Shown: one piece after another, positions 18,216-26,352 of the stretch | How the letters are laid out: each line of letters begins with the position of its first letter | Numbering within the stretch: position 1 is the stretch's first letter | DNA from: Oscillospiraceae bacterium | GTDB taxonomy: Bacteria; Bacillota; Clostridia; Oscillospirales; Acutalibacteraceae | Length of the DNA: 64,000 nucleotides | Direction: 5' to 3' | Assembly: GCA_022508805.1 (NCBI GenBank) | Contig: JAFLUM010000001.1 | Span: 182,793-246,792 of the forward strand | The notes under the pieces: model-generated | What the model saw: only the letters and a program-made list of their open reading frames with translations | The model's database searches: none | Told to the model about the DNA's origin: nothing | Translations under genes and position numbers: made by a program

Positions 18216-19190
18216 ATGAAAATAGTCGTTCTTGATTCATATGCGTTAAATCCGGGGGATCTGTCGTGGGATTGGCTTGAACGTTTAGGTGAGTGTGAAA
18301 TATATGACCGCACTCCGAAGGAAAAGATCCTTGAACGGTCAGCCAATGCCGATATTATTTTAACCAATAAAACTCCCCTGACCCGCGAAACGCTGTCACA
18401 GCTTAAAAATCTTAAATATATCGCTCTGCTGTCGACAGGCTATAACATAGCCGACATTGAATACGCAGGGAAAATGGGAGTTCCCGTATCAAATATCCCC
18501 TCATACTCCACCGACGCGGTGGCTCAGCTTACTTTTTCATTAATACTTGAGATAACCAACGGTGTGGGAATTCATTCCGACAGCGTAAAGAGCGGTGAAT
18601 GGAGTCGCTGCCCTGATTTTTGCTATTGGAAAACACCGCTGACTGAGCTATGCGGCAAAACCTTGGGCATTATCGGCTTTGGGAAGATAGGTCAAAGAGT
18701 TGCAGATATTGCCGAGGCTTTTAATATGAATATCCTTGCCGTATCGGGGCACGAAACCGACCAGGACTCACGCAAAAGCTTCCGTTGGGTAGATATGGAT
18801 ACTCTCGCCGCCCAAAGTGACATAATAACACTTCACTGTCCGCTGACGGAAAAGACGACGGGACTTGTGAACGGTAAATTTATTGAAAAATGTAAGAACG
18901 GTGCCATAATAATAAACACCTCCCGAGGTCCCGTTGTGGACGACAAAGCACTTGCAGATGCCCTTAACAGCGGCAAGCTGGGCGGTGCAGGACTTGATGT
19001 ACTGACAACCGAGCCGCCAAGCTTCGATAACCCTTTGCTCAGCGCAAGAAACTGCTTTATCACACCACACATCGCGTGGGCAGGCTTTGAGACACGCGAA
19101 AGACTTATGAGCATTTTGCGTGACAATGTTGAAGCCTTTCTTCGCGGAGAAATAAAAAACGCGGTAAATTCTGATTTTTTACCGCATTGA
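18216..19190 (+). CDS. D-2-hydroxyacid dehydrogenase (glycerate dehydrogenase-like)
   Basis: This 324-residue NAD-dependent oxidoreductase carries a Rossmann motif (GKTLGIIGFGKIGQRVADIA) near residue 148. The catalytic Arg is in INTSRGPVVDD, the Glu in LTTEPP, and the His in TPHIAWAGFETRERL. The sequence resembles glycerate/hydroxypyruvate reductases more than D-lactate or phosphoglycerate dehydrogenases, and it lacks an ACT domain. GGAGGGC precedes the ATG. The gene stands alone, divergent from the VTT operon, and ends at a bidirectional terminator. The exact substrate is unproven. Confidence 0.9.
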   Translation: MKIVVLDSYALNPGDLSWDWLERLGECEIYDRTPKEKILERSANADIILTNKTPLTRETLSQLKNLKYIALLSTGYNIADIEYAGKMGVPVSNIPSYSTDAVAQLTFSLILEITNGVGIHSDSVKSGEWSRCPDFCYWKTPLTELCGKTLGIIGFGKIGQRVADIAEAFNMNILAVSGHETDQDSRKSFRWVDMDTLAAQSDIITLHCPLTEKTTGLVNGKFIEKCKNGAIIINTSRGPVVDDKALADALNSGKLGGAGLDVLTTEPPSFDNPLLSARNCFITPHIAWAGFETRERLMSILRDNVEAFLRGEIKNAVNSDFLPH

Positions 19191-19224
19191 TAAAATTTAT
19201 TTATTTTTTTCAGTTTGTAAAAAA

Positions 19225-19251
19225 GTCGGGGTCGCTCACTGCGATCCCGAC
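19225..19251. terminator. Bidirectional intrinsic terminator
   Basis: The GTCGGGGTCGC / GCGATCCCGAC stem (one G-U-type mismatch) has a five-base loop, with A-runs on the left and T-rich sequence on the right. It separates the convergent dehydrogenase and BY-kinase genes and can serve both. Confidence 0.75.
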
Positions 19252-19262
19252 AAATTTGTGTT

Positions 19263-20762
19263 TTATTTTTTCTTTTTACTGTCCTTACTGCTGCCGTAGC
19301 CGTAACCATAGCCGTAGCCATAGCCATAGCCATAGCCGTAACCATAACCGTAGCCGTAGCCTTTTCGTCTATTTTTAGCAAGCTTGATAAACTTAGAGGT
19401 AACTCCAGAATCGGCATCGTTGTAAATGCAGCCGATAATCTCGGTTCCCGTTCCGGTGACGTCATCCATAGTTCTTCTTATTCTGCGCTTGGAAGAACGG
19501 TCCTTGCGGATGATCATAACACACGCATCGGCATACTGTGCAATGACTGATGCGTCGGTAACAATACTTCCGGGAGGAGTGTCTATGATAACATAATCAA
19601 ACTCATTGCGAACAGCCTCAATAGCTTCAGCAGCCTCGTCCAATGAGAGCAGCTCTGCAGGATCGGTTATCGCCTTGCCCGAGATCAGAAGGAAAAGATT
19701 AAGCTTTTCATAATATTTTATTGAATCACTGAGTGATTTATCTCCGCGTATAACGCCGGCAAGACCGAGCTCGTCGGTTGCAGATACGCCCAGTACGGAC
19801 GCAACGGAAGGCTTTCGGAGGTCTGCGTCGATAAGCAGAACCGATTTTCCGTTTTGAGCCAGTGCCAGCGCAGTATTTGTGGCTATCGTGGTCTTGCCCT
19901 CATTTTCAGATGCACTGGTGAAAATGAATACCTTGTATCTTTGACGCTTTGCAATATTCTCTATCTTGGTGCGTAAGAGCTTAAAGGATTCAATAAACAT
20001 AAATCCTGTTTTTTTATCCGTTATCAAAAGGTGGTCGGCATCGTTTTTCTTAAGATGAATTATGGAGCCGATAACCTTGCTCTCCAGCTTGCCGGTTATG
20101 TCCTCAGGATCCTTTACCGTATCTCTGATGAAAATGTTCATACACAAAACAAGTATGACTAATGCCGCACCCAACATAAAGCCGAGAATCGTATAAAGCA
20201 CAATCGTTCTGTCCGAATTCGGAGCCTGCGGCAGTGTGGGCGGATCAATAACGATGGCTCTTGAGCCGGCAAGATTATCCAGCACCTGACCGTAATTATT
20301 TATATAGCTTTGTGCAACGGCGTATGATACTTCCGGATCGGAGCTGGTCACACGCAGTGAAATTATGGAGGTATCCTCCATAAGCGTTGTACTTATCATA
20401 CCCTTGACTTCTGCACCGCTGACATCATACCCGCTTCCCTGCGCAACGAGATTCATAAGTTGTGACGTCTGAGTCATCAAATACTGGTAATTCCTTGCAA
20501 GACCTATTCTCGCGCTGATATCCGACGAAGACTGTCCGCCTATAACGGTATTTTCGCCTTTATTATCAATAACAAAAAGTATGTTGCTCGTATACATCGG
20601 CACATAATTGAGTCTTGCTATGCCGAAACCGACACCTGCAAAAATCAGTGCGCTCAAAAGTATTGCCCACCATTTTTGAACAACACGGACTGCATACTGT
20701 GCAACGGTTTGAAGGTTTATTCCGCTCTCCACCGGGGCGTTTTTTGCATTATATTCCATCAT
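19263..20762 (-). CDS. Wzz-like/BY-kinase fusion for polysaccharide synthesis
   Basis: This ~499-residue protein joins a chain-length-determinant (Wzz) part, with helices at about residues 33-51 and 186-212 and an external loop between them, to a bacterial tyrosine kinase. The kinase has Walker A ASENEGKTT (about 284-292), Walker A' VLLIDADLRKP and Walker B YVIIDTPP. Such proteins control capsule or exopolysaccharide length at the membrane and autophosphorylate on a C-terminal tyrosine cluster. Here that cluster is a perfect Gly-Tyr run with 11 tyrosines, followed by SSKDSKKKK. The ATG at 20762 is five bases after GGGAG. It has its own promoter. No wzx/wzy genes are near. Confidence 0.92.
   Translation of the reverse strand: MMEYNAKNAPVESGINLQTVAQYAVRVVQKWWAILLSALIFAGVGFGIARLNYVPMYTSNILFVIDNKGENTVIGGQSSSDISARIGLARNYQYLMTQTSQLMNLVAQGSGYDVSGAEVKGMISTTLMEDTSIISLRVTSSDPEVSYAVAQSYINNYGQVLDNLAGSRAIVIDPPTLPQAPNSDRTIVLYTILGFMLGAALVILVLCMNIFIRDTVKDPEDITGKLESKVIGSIIHLKKNDADHLLITDKKTGFMFIESFKLLRTKIENIAKRQRYKVFIFTSASENEGKTTIATNTALALAQNGKSVLLIDADLRKPSVASVLGVSATDELGLAGVIRGDKSLSDSIKYYEKLNLFLLISGKAITDPAELLSLDEAAEAIEAVRNEFDYVIIDTPPGSIVTDASVIAQYADACVMIIRKDRSSKRRIRRTMDDVTGTGTEIIGCIYNDADSGVTSKFIKLAKNRRKGYGYGYGYGYGYGYGYGYGYGYGSSKDSKKKK
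19293..19361 (-). repeat. Gly-Tyr-coding hexanucleotide repeat in the BY-kinase tail
   Basis: There are 69 bases of GGY-TAY units encoding G-(Y-G) x 11. Synonymous TAC/TAT and GGC/GGT variation is mixed through the array, with three identical units in a row in the middle. Unit gain or loss would keep frame and change the number of phospho-acceptor tyrosines. Confidence 0.9.
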
Positions 20763-20802
20763 TTGGACTCCCATCGCCGTAGTAGTTCATAAAAGTATAA
20801 AC

Positions 20803-20831
20803 ATTATATCAAACTAATTTGTGTTATGCAA
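20803..20831 (-). promoter_or_regulatory. Sigma-A-type promoter of the BY-kinase gene
   Basis: On the minus strand, TTGCAT (20826-20831), a 17-base spacer and a perfect TATAAT (20803-20808) lie about 40 bases before the start. It falls between the ABC-transporter stop and the kinase gene, so the kinase can be expressed independently. Confidence 0.7.
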
Positions 20832-20848
20832 TAATTTTAACAAACTTT

Positions 20849-22504
20849 TTAATTATTTTTGACACTTTCCGACGCTTCGCCATCCGAAAGCGTTATAACT
20901 CTGTCGCATTTGTCGATAACCGCCTCACGGTGAGTAATAAAAATCACCGTAAGTTCCCGAATATTTTTGATATTCCCGAGAAGTTTCTGCTCTGTTTGTG
21001 TATCAAGCGCACTTGTTGCCTCATCCATCAGCAATATTTTGCCGCATCCCAGCAAAGCACGGGCGATGGCAAGCCTTTGCGCCTGCCCTTCCGAGATTCC
21101 GGAACCGCTCTCGTTAAGCTGCGTGTCAAGTCCGTTGTCAAGCTCATACACAAACTCGGCACAGGCGAGAGTCAGCGCTCTTTTGACCTCATTTTCGTCG
21201 GCATCAGGTCTTAGAAGCATTACGTTCTCGCGCACTGTTCCGCTGAACAGCATATTCCCCTGCGGAACTATGGAGATAAGTCCGTGAATATCCTCGGGCG
21301 GTCGTTCGCCGCCGAATGTATCCACCGTGATATTACCGCTATCCGGACGGTAAAGTCCCGTAAGAAGCTTAAATACCGTCGTTTTACCGATGCCCGACTG
21401 TCCTTTTACACCTACAAATTCGCCTTTTTTGACTGTAAACGATGCGTTTTTAAGAACGGTCTCTCCGCCGTAACCGAATGTTACGCCATCAAATTTTATC
21501 GAATTAAAATCCCCGTACTTTATTCCGTCGCCGCCGTGAGTCTCGATTTCAGCCTCCGGAACGGTTTCTATAAGGCGCTGGGCGGATGCAGTCATTGCAA
21601 AAAAAGTAGGTATGATTCCCGTTATGCCTGCGGCGGGACTTTGAAGCTGATTGACAAGCTGTATGAGTGCCGCCACCGTGCCGAAAGACATTGTGCCCTT
21701 AAGTATTCCGTACGAGCCGTATGACACCGCTGCCAAAAATCCAACTGCAAAGGCTATGGAAAAGCCCATTGTCGCCGCTATTGAAAAACTGCGTCTGCGT
21801 AATTTCTCACGGTAAAGATCTTTTTGCAAAACCGATGCACGGTCGATTATCTTTTTCTCTATTCTGAAAACCTTGACGGCAAAAAGATTTTCCACCATTT
21901 CCTGCATAAAGGAACGCACGGCGGAGTCCTTTTCCTGTACTCTGCGGTGAAAGCTTTTAAGCGGTTTTCTGAATAATGCGGCCGCAAAAACTATCAGTAT
22001 TCCGCAGCCTATAAAAATCAGCGCAAAGCTCCTGTCGAGCGCCAAGAGTGCGGCTGCCGCACTGATGATCCTTACAACATAAGATACCGCCGCGGGCAAA
22101 ATACTTACGGCAGTATCGCCCACGACCGTCACATCAGCCGTGAGACGTGTCATAATGTCGCCGCTGTGACGTTCCGCCGCGGCCGAGTACTCGCCGCACA
22201 GCACATTTGAAAATATTTTGGTTTTAAGACTGATTTCAGCCTTGCCCTGACTTACCGTCTCAATAAAAGATGACAGCACGCGGGCAAGCATCTGTGAAAA
22301 AATCAGTAAAAGCAGCGAGACGGCATTTTTGAGCAGCGCATCGCCGTCCCCGTTCTGAGCACAGTCGATAACCGTTTTTGAAAGCAATGCGAACATAGTT
22401 ACGCACACGGCCGACCACGCGTTCAGCAAAATGAGCGCGGCTATCTCTGCCCTGCGTTTTCCGCAGCTTTTATATATCCATTTTAAAACCGATATATCCC
22501 TCAT
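20849..22504 (-). CDS. ABC transporter, fused permease/ATPase exporter
   Basis: This ~550-residue half-transporter has a six-helix membrane domain (about residues 15-300) followed by an ATPase domain. Walker A is GQSGIGKTTVFKLL, the signature is GSGISEGQAQRLAIARALL, Walker B is KILLMDEATSALD and the H-loop is VIFITHR. It should form a homodimeric exporter of peptide, lipid or drug type; there is no N-terminal C39 peptidase. The ATG at 22504, six bases after GGGAAAG, is preferred; an ATG at 22519 lacks a ribosome site. It is last in the M23/HprK-like/PqqD operon, which suggests export of a modified peptide, but no substrate is visible. Confidence 0.9.
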   Translation of the reverse strand: MRDISVLKWIYKSCGKRRAEIAALILLNAWSAVCVTMFALLSKTVIDCAQNGDGDALLKNAVSLLLLIFSQMLARVLSSFIETVSQGKAEISLKTKIFSNVLCGEYSAAAERHSGDIMTRLTADVTVVGDTAVSILPAAVSYVVRIISAAAALLALDRSFALIFIGCGILIVFAAALFRKPLKSFHRRVQEKDSAVRSFMQEMVENLFAVKVFRIEKKIIDRASVLQKDLYREKLRRRSFSIAATMGFSIAFAVGFLAAVSYGSYGILKGTMSFGTVAALIQLVNQLQSPAAGITGIIPTFFAMTASAQRLIETVPEAEIETHGGDGIKYGDFNSIKFDGVTFGYGGETVLKNASFTVKKGEFVGVKGQSGIGKTTVFKLLTGLYRPDSGNITVDTFGGERPPEDIHGLISIVPQGNMLFSGTVRENVMLLRPDADENEVKRALTLACAEFVYELDNGLDTQLNESGSGISEGQAQRLAIARALLGCGKILLMDEATSALDTQTEQKLLGNIKNIRELTVIFITHREAVIDKCDRVITLSDGEASESVKNN

Positions 22505-22530
22505 ATGTCGCTTTCCCATTGGCTACGTGA

Positions 22531-22797
22531 TTATTCTTCGATAAGTCCGTACCGTTTCATTTTTTCAATCAGCGTGTTCACGTCTTTTTTCACTGTTTCA
22601 AGGTCTGCATTATAATCGGCGGCAATTTTTTTAGCTATATTTTCCACCGTATAGGTGCCGTCAAGGAGCTTAAACACCGCCGCCCCCACCTCATTAAAGG
22701 TCATAACGCCGTTAAAGCTTATTTTCTGCTCGCCTGTCGCAATAACAATATTATTGCCTGCGACCTCTTTTAAAATAAATCCGTCTTTGATTTTCAT
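22531..22797 (-). CDS. PqqD-family peptide-recognition protein
   Basis: This 88-residue protein has the PqqD fold pattern: GFILKEVAGNNIVIATGE strands, then NEVGAAVFKLLDGTYTVENIA and a helix pair ending KMKRYGLIEE. PqqD-like proteins, the RiPP recognition elements, bind leader peptides and present them to modifying enzymes. The ATG overlaps the preceding HPr-kinase-like stop (ATGA), indicating coupled translation. No radical-SAM, cyclase or protease gene adjoins it, and no precursor peptide gene was found in the short gaps of the operon. Confidence 0.88.
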   Translation of the reverse strand: MKIKDGFILKEVAGNNIVIATGEQKISFNGVMTFNEVGAAVFKLLDGTYTVENIAKKIAADYNADLETVKKDVNTLIEKMKRYGLIEE

Positions 22798-23507
22798 TCG
22801 TTTATCAGCCTTTCTATTCCCTCATACGATGCATAAGCCGCTTGGTCCGACATATTGCACTCAAGGGCGAATACGGGTACGTTTCTTAATAATCTGTCCA
22901 AATTATCAAGCATTTTTTCCGAAAGCTCGCGTGTACTTGGGTTTATCGTCTGCGGTAAAAACCGCGTTGCCGCTTCTGCGCTATTCAGTCGTGTAACGGT
23001 ATTTTTTTCGCCTCGGCTCAAAAACGTTATGGCCCTCACGGGAACGCGAACGTCTATATTTTCATCGGTCTTTCCCGAAAAAGGCGTTCCGCAGGCGTAC
23101 CATTTGCCGCCGTCATATATCAGTGCGGGTTTATCGTCATTGATTATGCGCGTATTGGGAAGATTTTTCAGCCAAAGATGTGTATGTGTGGACTTTCCCG
23201 TACCGCTTTTTGCCGAAAACAGGTAGGCGTACCCGTCCTTTTCCACGCAGGAGGCGTGGAGCATCATTCCGTTATGCTTCAAGAGCTCGCTGTAAAATGC
23301 CTCGCAGGTCCATATATATTCGACTTCACTCATAGACAGATTGGGATGTTCCTCTTTTCTGTCGCGCAGAAATTCTTCCTTGATATTGAGTCTTACCTGT
23401 GTCTCAGTACTGTCAAAATCCGCTCTGTATTTTTCGGAACGGCTTCGCAAAAGCCCGCCGCGCACAAGATATTCTGTTTTAAGTCCTGCTATTATAAACT
23501 TTTCCAT
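22794..23507 (-). CDS. HPr kinase/PEPCK-like P-loop protein
   Basis: This 237-residue protein has Walker A at about residues 98-107 (SAKSGTGKST) followed by HTHLW and INDDKPAL, the layout of HPr-kinase C-terminal-domain relatives. It is not the true HPr kinase HprK, which is longer and has an N-terminal domain. Relatives occur beside PqqD-like genes in peptide-modification clusters, including lasso-peptide kinases, which suggests phosphorylation of a peptide or protein; this is inferred from context. It is coupled to the PqqD gene by a four-base overlap and follows the M23 gene by eight bases. Confidence 0.82.
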   Translation of the reverse strand: MEKFIIAGLKTEYLVRGGLLRSRSEKYRADFDSTETQVRLNIKEEFLRDRKEEHPNLSMSEVEYIWTCEAFYSELLKHNGMMLHASCVEKDGYAYLFSAKSGTGKSTHTHLWLKNLPNTRIINDDKPALIYDGGKWYACGTPFSGKTDENIDVRVPVRAITFLSRGEKNTVTRLNSAEAATRFLPQTINPSTRELSEKMLDNLDRLLRNVPVFALECNMSDQAAYASYEGIERLINE

Positions 23508-23515
23508 GATTCTTC

Positions 23516-25249
23516 CTAACTGTTGACTTTAGTCGACACTCCGAGATACGGTGCGGGGTTTACCTTTGTTCCGTTTACACGCACCTCAAAGTGAAGATGC
23601 GGTCCCGTAACGTTACCCGTTGAACCTATTCTACCTATGGGCTGACCTCTTGAAACATGCTGTCCTGCTGAAACCATCAATGAGCCTGCCTGCATATGAC
23701 CGTAAAGCGTAACAATTCCGTTACCGTGGTTTATCATTACACAGTATCCGTACGCTCCGTTGAGCTTTGCAAGGGTGACCGTTCCAGATTCAGCCGCAAC
23801 AACCGTGAGTCCTGTGCTTCTGCCGCCCGGACGGACAATATCCATACCGCCGTGCCAGCCGCCGAGGCTTCGCTTGCCGTAATAAGAGGAAACCGAGTTC
23901 GCCCCTATGGTCGGCCACAGGAACCGACCGCCGTAAGAGGTGACCGAGCCGCCGGAGCCGCCGTAAGAATAGTTCTTTGTGCCGACCTGTATTTTTTCGT
24001 CTACCGTCTCGCGCACCGTTTCCCGTGAGATCTCTTTTGCTGAGACACGAACGCCGTCCACGTACGTCACAAGCTCGGTAATCTCTTCAATGCCGTTCAC
24101 GCCCTTAGTTACAATGCGGCTGTCGCCGATATAAAGGCTGTCGGTATTTACTTTTACAGTGCTGTAAGGGATCTCCACTGTGCGTTTTTCCGTTTTTGTT
24201 ATCTGAACGCGGACAAAATTGACCTCTTTAGAGACAAGTAAGTCTTGTCCCACGTATATATTTGACCCAAGCTCGGGATTCAACGCATAAAGCTGTGCGG
24301 ATGTTATATCGTTACTTTGCGCAATTCCGGAAATAGTATCTCCCAATCTGACGGTATAATATTTTGCCTCGCTCTTTTTAGAGTGCAGCTTTTCGTCAAG
24401 ATATGACGCATCACGGACTGTGTTCTCATTATCCGGATAAAGTCCCTGTACGTACTCGATATCCTCAACAAAGCTCACCGTCGCGTTATCCTCATCCGTC
24501 TCATACTCAGAAAGGATAGAATCGAACACGCTCAGCGCATCGGTCTCGTTTTTAACGGCGCATATAAATGCATTGTCAACATATATTCCGCAGGCGTTGG
24601 TTATCTTACTGTCGGAATTGGCGATAAGCTTGTCACAGATCGTCGCAGAGTCGTTTATCTGGCTCAACTTTACGGTTTTAAGCTTATATTCGGCATTGCC
24701 GATAAGATCCTTTTCGCCTTTATCGGCGCTGATGGGAGCAGCTGAGGCGGCGGAAATGTCAAGACGGTTCAGGGCCTCCGAACGTGCCTCCTTATAAATC
24801 GCCTCCGTACGGACATAGCCTATTACCCTGTCGTTATAATTTATTTCAAGGGCAAATGTCCTGCCAGACCAGGAATTTATTACGGAAAGCAACAGCACAA
24901 GTGACGCTATAGGCATAATAATATTAAGAACATAGGCAAAAGACTTTTTATATCTTTTCACCGCCACCTTGAAAAGGCGTATAAATCCGCCTGACGGTGC
25001 GGCAGATCCTTCAGTCGAACGTTCTCTGACACGTCTGATTTGGCGGTTCAGCGCTTTAAAATCCTCAGTGACCTCGTGAAAGGTTCTCAGCGCAAATTTG
25101 TCGATAATTATAGCCGCAGTGAAAACGAGCGTACCCACGGCCTTTACAGGCTTTAAAAGAAGTGCGGCAAGCCATTTCGCAAAACGCTTCGAGTACCGTA
25201 TGGTTTGCAAGCCGAGGAGATATATTACGTTGTATAGCTTTTCAAACAT
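23516..25249 (-). CDS. Membrane-anchored M23 peptidase with LysM and G5 domains
   Basis: This 577-residue protein opens with a basic ~100-residue cytosolic part and a transmembrane helix (about 104-124). The long external region contains a LysM domain (YYTVRLGDTISGIAQ... near 296-340), a G5 domain (about 350-430) and a C-terminal M23 domain. Zinc ligands of the peptidase appear in GWHGGMDI and HLHFEV, with YGHM between, so it should be an active peptidoglycan endopeptidase. A Gly/Ser linker (YGGSGGS) precedes the catalytic domain. A GAGGAAG site precedes the ATG. It heads the operon with the HPr-kinase-like, PqqD and ABC genes; that may be simple co-transcription. Confidence 0.92.
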   Translation of the reverse strand: MFEKLYNVIYLLGLQTIRYSKRFAKWLAALLLKPVKAVGTLVFTAAIIIDKFALRTFHEVTEDFKALNRQIRRVRERSTEGSAAPSGGFIRLFKVAVKRYKKSFAYVLNIIMPIASLVLLLSVINSWSGRTFALEINYNDRVIGYVRTEAIYKEARSEALNRLDISAASAAPISADKGEKDLIGNAEYKLKTVKLSQINDSATICDKLIANSDSKITNACGIYVDNAFICAVKNETDALSVFDSILSEYETDEDNATVSFVEDIEYVQGLYPDNENTVRDASYLDEKLHSKKSEAKYYTVRLGDTISGIAQSNDITSAQLYALNPELGSNIYVGQDLLVSKEVNFVRVQITKTEKRTVEIPYSTVKVNTDSLYIGDSRIVTKGVNGIEEITELVTYVDGVRVSAKEISRETVRETVDEKIQVGTKNYSYGGSGGSVTSYGGRFLWPTIGANSVSSYYGKRSLGGWHGGMDIVRPGGRSTGLTVVAAESGTVTLAKLNGAYGYCVMINHGNGIVTLYGHMQAGSLMVSAGQHVSRGQPIGRIGSTGNVTGPHLHFEVRVNGTKVNPAPYLGVSTKVNS

Positions 25250-25403
25250 TTTTCTTCCTCATTTTGTTTTTGTCAAAATCCTAAAAAAGTCGCAACTTAC
25301 CAATTATACCCGTATTCTATCACATATTATAAAAAAACGCAAGCGACGCAATATTTGAGGTGCGCCGTAACGCGTTAAGGAATAACAATATAGCTTCAAA
25401 TTG

Positions 25404-25432
25404 TTGATTTTAAATGAGAATTCGTGTATAAT
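25404..25432 (+). promoter_or_regulatory. Sigma-A-type promoter of the AT-rich island
   Basis: TTGATT (25404-25409), a 17-base spacer and a perfect TATAAT (25427-25432) lie about 90 bases before the amidohydrolase gene. No operator was recognised in the leader. Confidence 0.65.
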
Positions 25433-25521
25433 GACAATGATTATTGAAAACGAGATGTTACAGTTTTATTAAGAAAAATACGGTTTTCGTCCTATAATAC
25501 AGAAAGGTTTTGCGATGAAAG

Positions 25522-26352
25522 ATGAAGGATGATATGCGATACTTTGATGCACATTTCCATTTGTTTGAGAATTCAGCGTTTGGTAATCAGTTAGCTGACA
25601 ATATAGGTGACACAGCTGATAAGGACCTTTTTTTTGATAAATACTACCGTAACGGAAATATGATCGGCGGAATTCTTATGGGGAACGGTCCTCTTGAGCA
25701 CCAAGGAGTAGAACTGCCTGCTAATTTCTATTATTGCCTTGGATTGGATGAGGAAAAATATTTTGAAGAGTTCGACGATACATTGAAGATTATTGAAAAT
25801 CGTCTCAGCGAAAACAAGTGCGTCGGAGTAAAGTTATACCCGGGTTATATATCCAGATATCCAAACGATGAAATATACTATCCTCTGTTTGAATTATTAT
25901 GCAAGCATAATAAAGTATTGGCTGTACATACCGGAATGCTTGCCGGCTCAAGCGGAAAGCTCAAGTATGCTAAACCGATTTATCTGGATGATATTGCAGT
26001 AGACTTCCCGCAGTTAAAAATTATTATGTGCCATTTCGGAAATCCCTTTCTTTCAGAGGCCGCAGCCGTTATGGAAAGCAATTCAAATGTTTATGCGGAT
26101 TTATCCGGATTGATAGAGGGAAGCTTCTCTTTAAACGCTTTTGGTGAATCACAGAAAAATTATATAAAAGCACTGAAAACATGGATACAATATGTGGGGA
26201 CATATGATAGATTTATGTTTGGAACAGATTGGCCTGCCGTAAACGGAAACAACTATTATGATTTTATTTCCTCTTTATTTCCAAAAAAATTTACAGATAA
26301 CATTATGTATAAAAATGCATTGAAAATTTATCAAATCAAGGAGATTGTTTGA
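25522..26352 (+). CDS. Amidohydrolase-family protein (TIM barrel)
   Basis: This 276-residue metal-dependent hydrolase is of the amidohydrolase-2 type (PF04909-like). Expected ligands are visible: the N-terminal HxH in DAHFHLF (residue 10 region), GVKLYPGY, AVHTGM, IIMCHFGNP and a late Asp in MFGTDWP. Substrate unknown. DNA is clearly more AT-rich than its flanks, suggesting transfer. The start is ambiguous: the good AAAGG site points to an ATG at 25515 that opens only a five-codon frame, whereas the gene's own ATGs are at 25522 and 25534. The stop overlaps the next gene's ATG (TGATG), so the two are coupled. Confidence 0.82.
   Translation: MKDDMRYFDAHFHLFENSAFGNQLADNIGDTADKDLFFDKYYRNGNMIGGILMGNGPLEHQGVELPANFYYCLGLDEEKYFEEFDDTLKIIENRLSENKCVGVKLYPGYISRYPNDEIYYPLFELLCKHNKVLAVHTGMLAGSSGKLKYAKPIYLDDIAVDFPQLKIIMCHFGNPFLSEAAAVMESNSNVYADLSGLIEGSFSLNAFGESQKNYIKALKTWIQYVGTYDRFMFGTDWPAVNGNNYYDFISSLFPKKFTDNIMYKNALKIYQIKEIV

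Noticed and set aside
19293-19361. CRISPR-like tandem repeat
   Set aside because: Units are only six bases, contiguous, without spacers, and in frame with a coding region.
19187-19378. Plus-strand frame with Ser-His-Ser-Arg repeats
   Set aside because: It is the complement of the Gly-Tyr-coding hexamers in the BY-kinase gene.
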